NCBI RefSeq assembly: GCF_002105155.1
Contig: NW_019028994.1
Span: 682,001 to 746,000, forward strand
DNA length: 64,000 bases
Origin: Lobosporangium transversale
Lineage: Eukaryota > Mortierellomycota > Mortierellomycetes > Mortierellales > Mortierellaceae
Direction: 5' to 3'
Position numbers and translations under genes: made by a program. Below, one piece after another: positions 58,803-64,000 of the stretch (the stretch's first letter is position 1; every line of letters starts with the position of its first letter). The notes below the pieces were generated by a model. That model was given only the letters and a program-made list of their open reading frames with translations. It was not told the origin of the DNA and searched no databases.

Positions 58803-61800
58803 ATGTTCCGTACTATCAATCCCCCATCACGAAGTGTACTCTCGCCAGCACTGGCTCTGAGACTCTTCGATTTCTACATGAAGGGCGCCTGCACCATAGA
58901 CGATGATAATGATATCGTGATGGAGCTATGCCTCGATGCTGACTCTGTGTTGTCTCGACTTCAGCGGCCAGCACGAAAGTCACTCGCCTCAATACCTTTC
59001 ACCTCTTCAGCCTCTCCAGTTTCCAACGGAGACATAACTCTACGCCAAAACATTGCCTCTGCCTACTATAAGCTTGCTCGTTTATTTGAACATCTTGGTT
59101 ACTCAGACGATGCCCAGAGATGTGACAAGAAAGCTAAGAAATGGGGATACATCCAAGGAAACAGCAACAATGACATCAATAACAGCAATAATAACAACAA
59201 CAACATCATCATCACCAAACACGAAAGCACAAGAACTAGTAGAGCAGAACAAGTACGGACCACTGCAACCATTTCAAAGAACATATTCAATCATAATGAG
59301 CCTCCAACAGCCATCAGGTGCAGCTTGCCAGATGCTGGTGCTCACCTGAATGACACCCATCAGCTCGCGTATTGTCTTTCTCTGCTTCTTACTGCCCCTA
59401 TCCAAACAAATGACCTCAATGACCATGAAAAGGACTGGTGTCAGGCCATATTGAACGATCAAGATGAGCATAAGTGGTTGTGTAAACTGGCATCAGATGT
59501 GATTGAATTGTTCATCAATGATGAGATCAAGGCTGAGACATCTGTCGCTGAGGTTGTGGCTCTCTCCCCAGTCCTCGATCAAGCACAATTCAGAGCACTG
59601 CTCAAGGCTTTGATCAATGTGATCAGCCAGAACATTATTCTGGAGACTCACCTGTTAACAGGACTGGCTCAACTGATGCAGCATGCCCCTCCTGGTTATC
59701 TCGACTCGGATGACCTTGTTGCCATCCTCAACTCTCTCAGTTCTCGCTTACAAGGCACACATGGTCAGTCCATCGAACATCTCTATCGTCTGTCAGCTAC
59801 AGTCTCACATGTCCTTGATGCCATGGTCAACAACCAAGTCAAAGGTCTGAAGCGAGAACAACTCCATGAACCACTTGCTGCATACCTCCAGGGACTGAAA
59901 AGCAGCTCAGATCCGCATCTAGTCTACCAAGCAGCTTATGCCTTCCAAGCCTTGCAGTATATATCTGACGACGAATCAACATTACAAACCATGCTCCGAC
60001 GGACATCAGCAGTGGTCCGAGGAGTGTTTGGAGTAATAAGTGCAGTCAAAGGCTTAGATCTGAATGCCTTCATGGATGAGATAAGCAATATTCAGGAAGG
60101 ACTTCCTTCTGTGACAGGTACCATTGATATGAGTCTGAAAGTATATACTGGTGCAACCTCACTCTATGAGAGTGGATCGACATTCAGACAGTGTATGGAA
60201 GAAGGACTCAGCTTTAGTCACAAGTCAGGATGGTATCCAGCACTGCGTGGAGCTGATGAACTAATCCAGAGCGGCGAGTTCACCAAGTTCAAGACCCTTG
60301 TGTGTGAAGCACCCTGCCGAAATGATACAGCATTCCAATGGGGACTATGTCAGAGACTAGGACAGATTGCAGCAGATACACAGTGGACCATGAATATTCG
60401 ACAGGATGCCATCACACTCTTAGGAGAGATGTACAAGAATGACCAAGAGTGGGGTAATCATACACATGTCAAGCAGTGGATCTTAAGTATCCTTATAGAG
60501 CTATCCTCATTATCACCGAATGATCTACAAGGTACATATTTCTACTCTTCTTCTGTGGATATGTTTGGATGTTGGCAGTGCTCAGTACATGATGATTTAT
60601 CAACTCACTCCATACACATATCCCTATCCTTCTCTTTCCAGCTGTAGACATTCTCTTGAATGAACTCAAGAAATATGGAGATCTCAAGGAACAAGAGCTA
60701 TATAGGAATTGTGTTCAAGGGCCAGTGACCCAGCATCCCTTTATCATCATACACCCTCCACCTTCATCTTCACATTTACTTGACCTTGTACAAAATAGAC
60801 CTGGTGTTGAGGACAGTCTACGGCAACTAAAGAAACGGCGGATGGAGGTTGGAAACAACCAAGGATTCTACATCCAACAGTATGCCAAAGCAAGTCCTCA
60901 AGCAAGCGATGACAAGCTGTTCTTGCTGATGGACAAGGTGAAAGAGTTCCTGGATAGCGACCAGAAAGTGCTACTTGTCCAAGGTGACTCAGGAGCAGGC
61001 AAGTCCACATTCAATCGTACACTAGAGCGTACACTCTGGGACGCATACCAAAAGAGACATGGTCGGATCCCACTGTTTATCAATCTCCCAGCCATTGACA
61101 AGCCAGAGAAGGATCTGGTTGCAAAGCAGCTGCGACACTACGACTTTACAGACTCACAGATCAAAGAGCTGAAGAAGAGTCGGTCATTTGTTTTGATCTG
61201 TGATGGATATGATGAGAGCATGCAGACCACCAATTTGTATGTCTCCAACCAACTGAATAAGCCTGGAGAGTGGATGGCTCAGATGATTGTTAGCTGTCGC
61301 AGCGAATATCTCGGATTGGACTATCGAGATCGATTTCAACCTATGGACCGCAATCACCAAGCAGATGATGGATTGTTTGAAGAGGCTGTGATCATGCCAT
61401 TCTCTGAGACTCAGATCGATGAGTATATCAAACAATATGTCGATGCTATGGATCCAATGTGGCGTGTAGAGGACTATCATTGTGCACTCAAAATGGTCCC
61501 TAGTCTACAAGACCTTGTGAAGAACCCATTCATGCTATCGATGTCGCTAGAAGTACTCCCACGAATGGTAGATCCAGACCAAGGAGTTTCCAACACCAAG
61601 ATCAAACGCGTCACACTGTATGACCAGTTCGTTGAGCAGTGGCTTGAGCGAGGCAAGAAGCGACTAAGCGATGCAATAGGATCGGAAGACAGAAGAGTGT
61701 ACAACAAACTATTAGATGAAGGATTTGCACAGAATGGGATCAGGTATCTCACTGAGCTAGCCATAGCAATATACAAGCATCAAGATGGCAACCCAGTGGT

Positions 61801-64000
61801 GGATTACTCACCATCGAAGGACAGGGGTACATGGAAAGAAGCGTACTTTAGCAAAGAGAATGGAAGGAACCTTCTACGAGAGGCTTCACCACTTACACGT
61901 ACAGGCAACCAGCACCGGTTTATGCATCGGTCACTTCTAGAGTACTGTCTGGTACGAGCGATGTTTGAGCCTCAGAAAGCAATGAGTGGTTCTGCGATCG
62001 ATGAAGTAGCAAAAGCGACAGCAACAACTTCTCGTCGGCAGAGCATTAGTTCAGTATATAGTTTCGAAGCCATGGACATGAAGGAGGACGAGCAGGAAGT
62101 GGAAGTAGTGGAGGTGGATGAGGCGTCACCTTTAGTATGGAGAAGCTTTGTGGATGAAGCATCTATCCTTCATTTCTTAGAGGACCGTGTCCGCCTTGAA
62201 CCGGTATTCAAACAGCAGCTATATGAATATGTGAAGCTCTCGAAGAGCGATAGCAGGTGGCGGATAGCAGCAGCCAATGCGATGACAATCTTGGTCCAAG
62301 CAGGCGAGTCATTTATCGAAGCAGACTTGCGAGGCATTCAGATCCCAGGAGCAGACCTCAGTTATGGTATATTTGAGTATGCTCAGCTACAAGGAGCAGA
62401 TCTGAGGAAGGTCAATTTACGGAAGTGTTGGCTTCGTGAAGCAGACCTGAGTGGAGCAAAGATGGCAGGTGTACAGTTTGGAGAATGGCCACTTCTCGAA
62501 GTTGGTGGCGCTGTACGCTATGGATCATACTCGCCTGATGGGAAGACACTCGCTGCCGTTATCAAAGATGGCTCTGATAACTATTCAGTTGCTATCTATG
62601 ATACATCAACATGGATGATGCTTTCAACTCTGGAGGGCAATGGGATTGGCAATAGGTTTATATACTCGCCAGACAGTCGATATATCGCCTCTTGGGGTTC
62701 TCCGCAAACTGCTGTTTTAGTTTGGAATGTAACCTCAGGAATATTAGTTCACCGATTGGAGGGCCATACAAATCTAGTGAACTGCGTAGTGTACTCGCCA
62801 GATGGAAAGCACCTTGCCTCAGCTAGCGATGATAAGTCGGTGTTGGTGTGGGACATTCAATCAGGGGTGCTCAAATACAGGTTAGAGGGCCATACAGGCC
62901 GTGTGAGAAGTGTGACATACTCTCCTGATGGACTCCGGATTGCAACCGGCAGCCGTGACGGGACAGTACGGTTGTGGGATGCGATATCAGGGCAGCAGCT
63001 GATGAGGATGGATCGTGTGCCTGGAATTGAGCAAATTGTGTATTCACCCAATGGCCAGGAAATTATATCTCACTGTGCTGGTAAAAGTTATTTGTATGTG
63101 TGGGATGTTGGGTCTAGTCAAAAAAAGTACGGGTTGGATCATGATAATAGCGTCTGCGGCATTCAATATTCTCCTAATGGGAAGTTTGTTGCTTCATCTG
63201 CCGGGAGTACGGTATTCCTATGGTATATGCAAACAGGAATGCTCATCCATATTCTTTTAGGGCATACCGAGCGTATCATGGACCTAAGATACTCACCAAA
63301 TGGAGAACAGATTGCCACTTGTAGTATCGACAGCACAGTCCGGCTTTGGGACACGAGATCAGGACAAATCATGAATACCTTTTATGGCCACTTCAGCGAG
63401 ATATGTTGTGTGACATACTCACCAAACAACCATCAACTTGCATCCTTCAGCGATGATAAAACAATACGCCTTTGGGATACTCGATTACAGAAATATAATC
63501 GCAATTCATATGACCATCCATTGCTGGTCTACCCCATTATGAGCTCATCGGATGGAAAGCAGATAGCTTTGCACAGCACTAAACTACTGTGTGTTTGGGA
63601 TGCAAGAACAGGACAGTCCATCCATGTTTTACAAATCCCCGATAAGTACACATGGGACATCAAGTATTCGCCTGATGGTCGGTTGCTTGCTTCTCGCCGT
63701 TATAATTCTTCACGTGTCTACCTTTGGAATGCTCGAACAGGCCAAGTTACCCATACCTTGGAGCTGCAGGACAGGCAATACGATTGGATCTACGCCTTTG
63801 ATTTCTCACCTATTGACCATCGAATTGCCTGTGGTCATCGCCGCGGATATGTGACTATATGGAACACACAAACAGGAGAGCTCATCCACACTCTACGGAG
63901 CCACAAGAGTGTTGTAGGGTGTGTAGTATTCTCACCAGATGGCCACCATCTTGCTTCAATTGATGAAGGTGGCGCTCTTAGAGTCTGGACGGTTCATTCA
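58803..64000 (+). CDS. NACHT (STAND) NTPase with pentapeptide repeats and WD40 propeller, 3' end outside window
   Basis: Exon 1 is 58803-60531; an intron with GTACAT donor and TTTCCAG acceptor ends at 60641. Exon 2 is open from 60642 past the window edge, giving at least 1,696 residues. Residues 1-690 are a helical, repeat-like N-terminus without a known effector fold, including an Asn run near 124-137. The NACHT Walker A is VQGDSGAGKST (689-699) and Walker B FVLICDGYDES (759-769). Pentapeptide-type repeats follow (FIEADLRGIQIPGADL, LQGADLRKVNLRKCWLREAD, about 1135-1195). From about 1200 come some twelve WD40 units (VRLWD, IRLWD, VTIWN) with SPDG turns. This is an NLR-like signalling architecture. 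In fungi such proteins act in non-self recognition or as signal switches; its ligand is unknown. No in-frame stop is seen. Confidence 0.88.

Overview
The window is nuclear DNA from a filamentous, early-diverging fungus, most likely Mucoromycota and probably a Mortierella relative. The genes have many short introns with GTAAGT-like donors and YAG acceptors. They encode a fungal NADPH oxidase, a RasGEF, a G-protein gamma subunit, an Osh-type sterol/lipid-transfer protein, an AGC kinase and replication factor C. There are also a Crinkler (CRN) protein, a large NACHT/pentapeptide/WD40 protein, a Ty3/gypsy chromovirus and a hAT transposon. The lineage is inferred from gene content only. A striking background feature is the dense scatter of A or T runs of about 15-30 bases in introns and spacers.

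Bases 1-24059 are mostly housekeeping and signalling. In order they hold a 5'-truncated acidic ORF, a small Cys-containing protein, a gp91phox-type Nox (minus), a very large RasGEF of the Cdc25/Lte1 type (plus), a 73-residue G-gamma protein split over two exons (minus), and an ankyrin-PH-FFAT-ORD oxysterol-binding protein (plus). Long spacers at 5015-8035 and 17581-19579 carry microsatellites and homopolymers and no gene I recognise.

Bases 24160-44160 are a transposon-rich island. A decayed gypsy chromovirus (protease, RT, RNase H, integrase, chromodomain) is split by a 3.8-kb hAT element with 340-bp terminal inverted repeats. Next comes an apparently intact three-exon CRN gene (ubiquitin-like header, P-loop NTPase, nuclease-like tail). 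It is associated with two copies of a roughly 48-bp palindrome and bracketed by a 130-140-bp direct repeat. Decayed minus-strand ORFs follow, then a second gypsy gag-protease fragment.

Bases 44872-58350 return to ordinary genes: a four-exon DUF1761 membrane protein (minus), RFC2/RFC4 (plus) and a PX-domain AGC kinase (plus). These are followed by minus-strand remnants of a WD40 propeller and of a CRN C-terminal domain. Bases 58803-64000 hold the first ~1,700 residues of a NACHT-pentapeptide-WD40 protein that runs off the window. The WD40 remnant is a close inverted paralogue of the last repeats of this gene.

Functionally the window combines G-protein/Ras/AGC-kinase signalling with a CRN/NLR-like conflict cluster. 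Several genes had to be assembled across introns by matching splice sites, reading phase and family motifs. Where that failed (5' end of the RasGEF, ORFs at 36-40 kb) it is stated.
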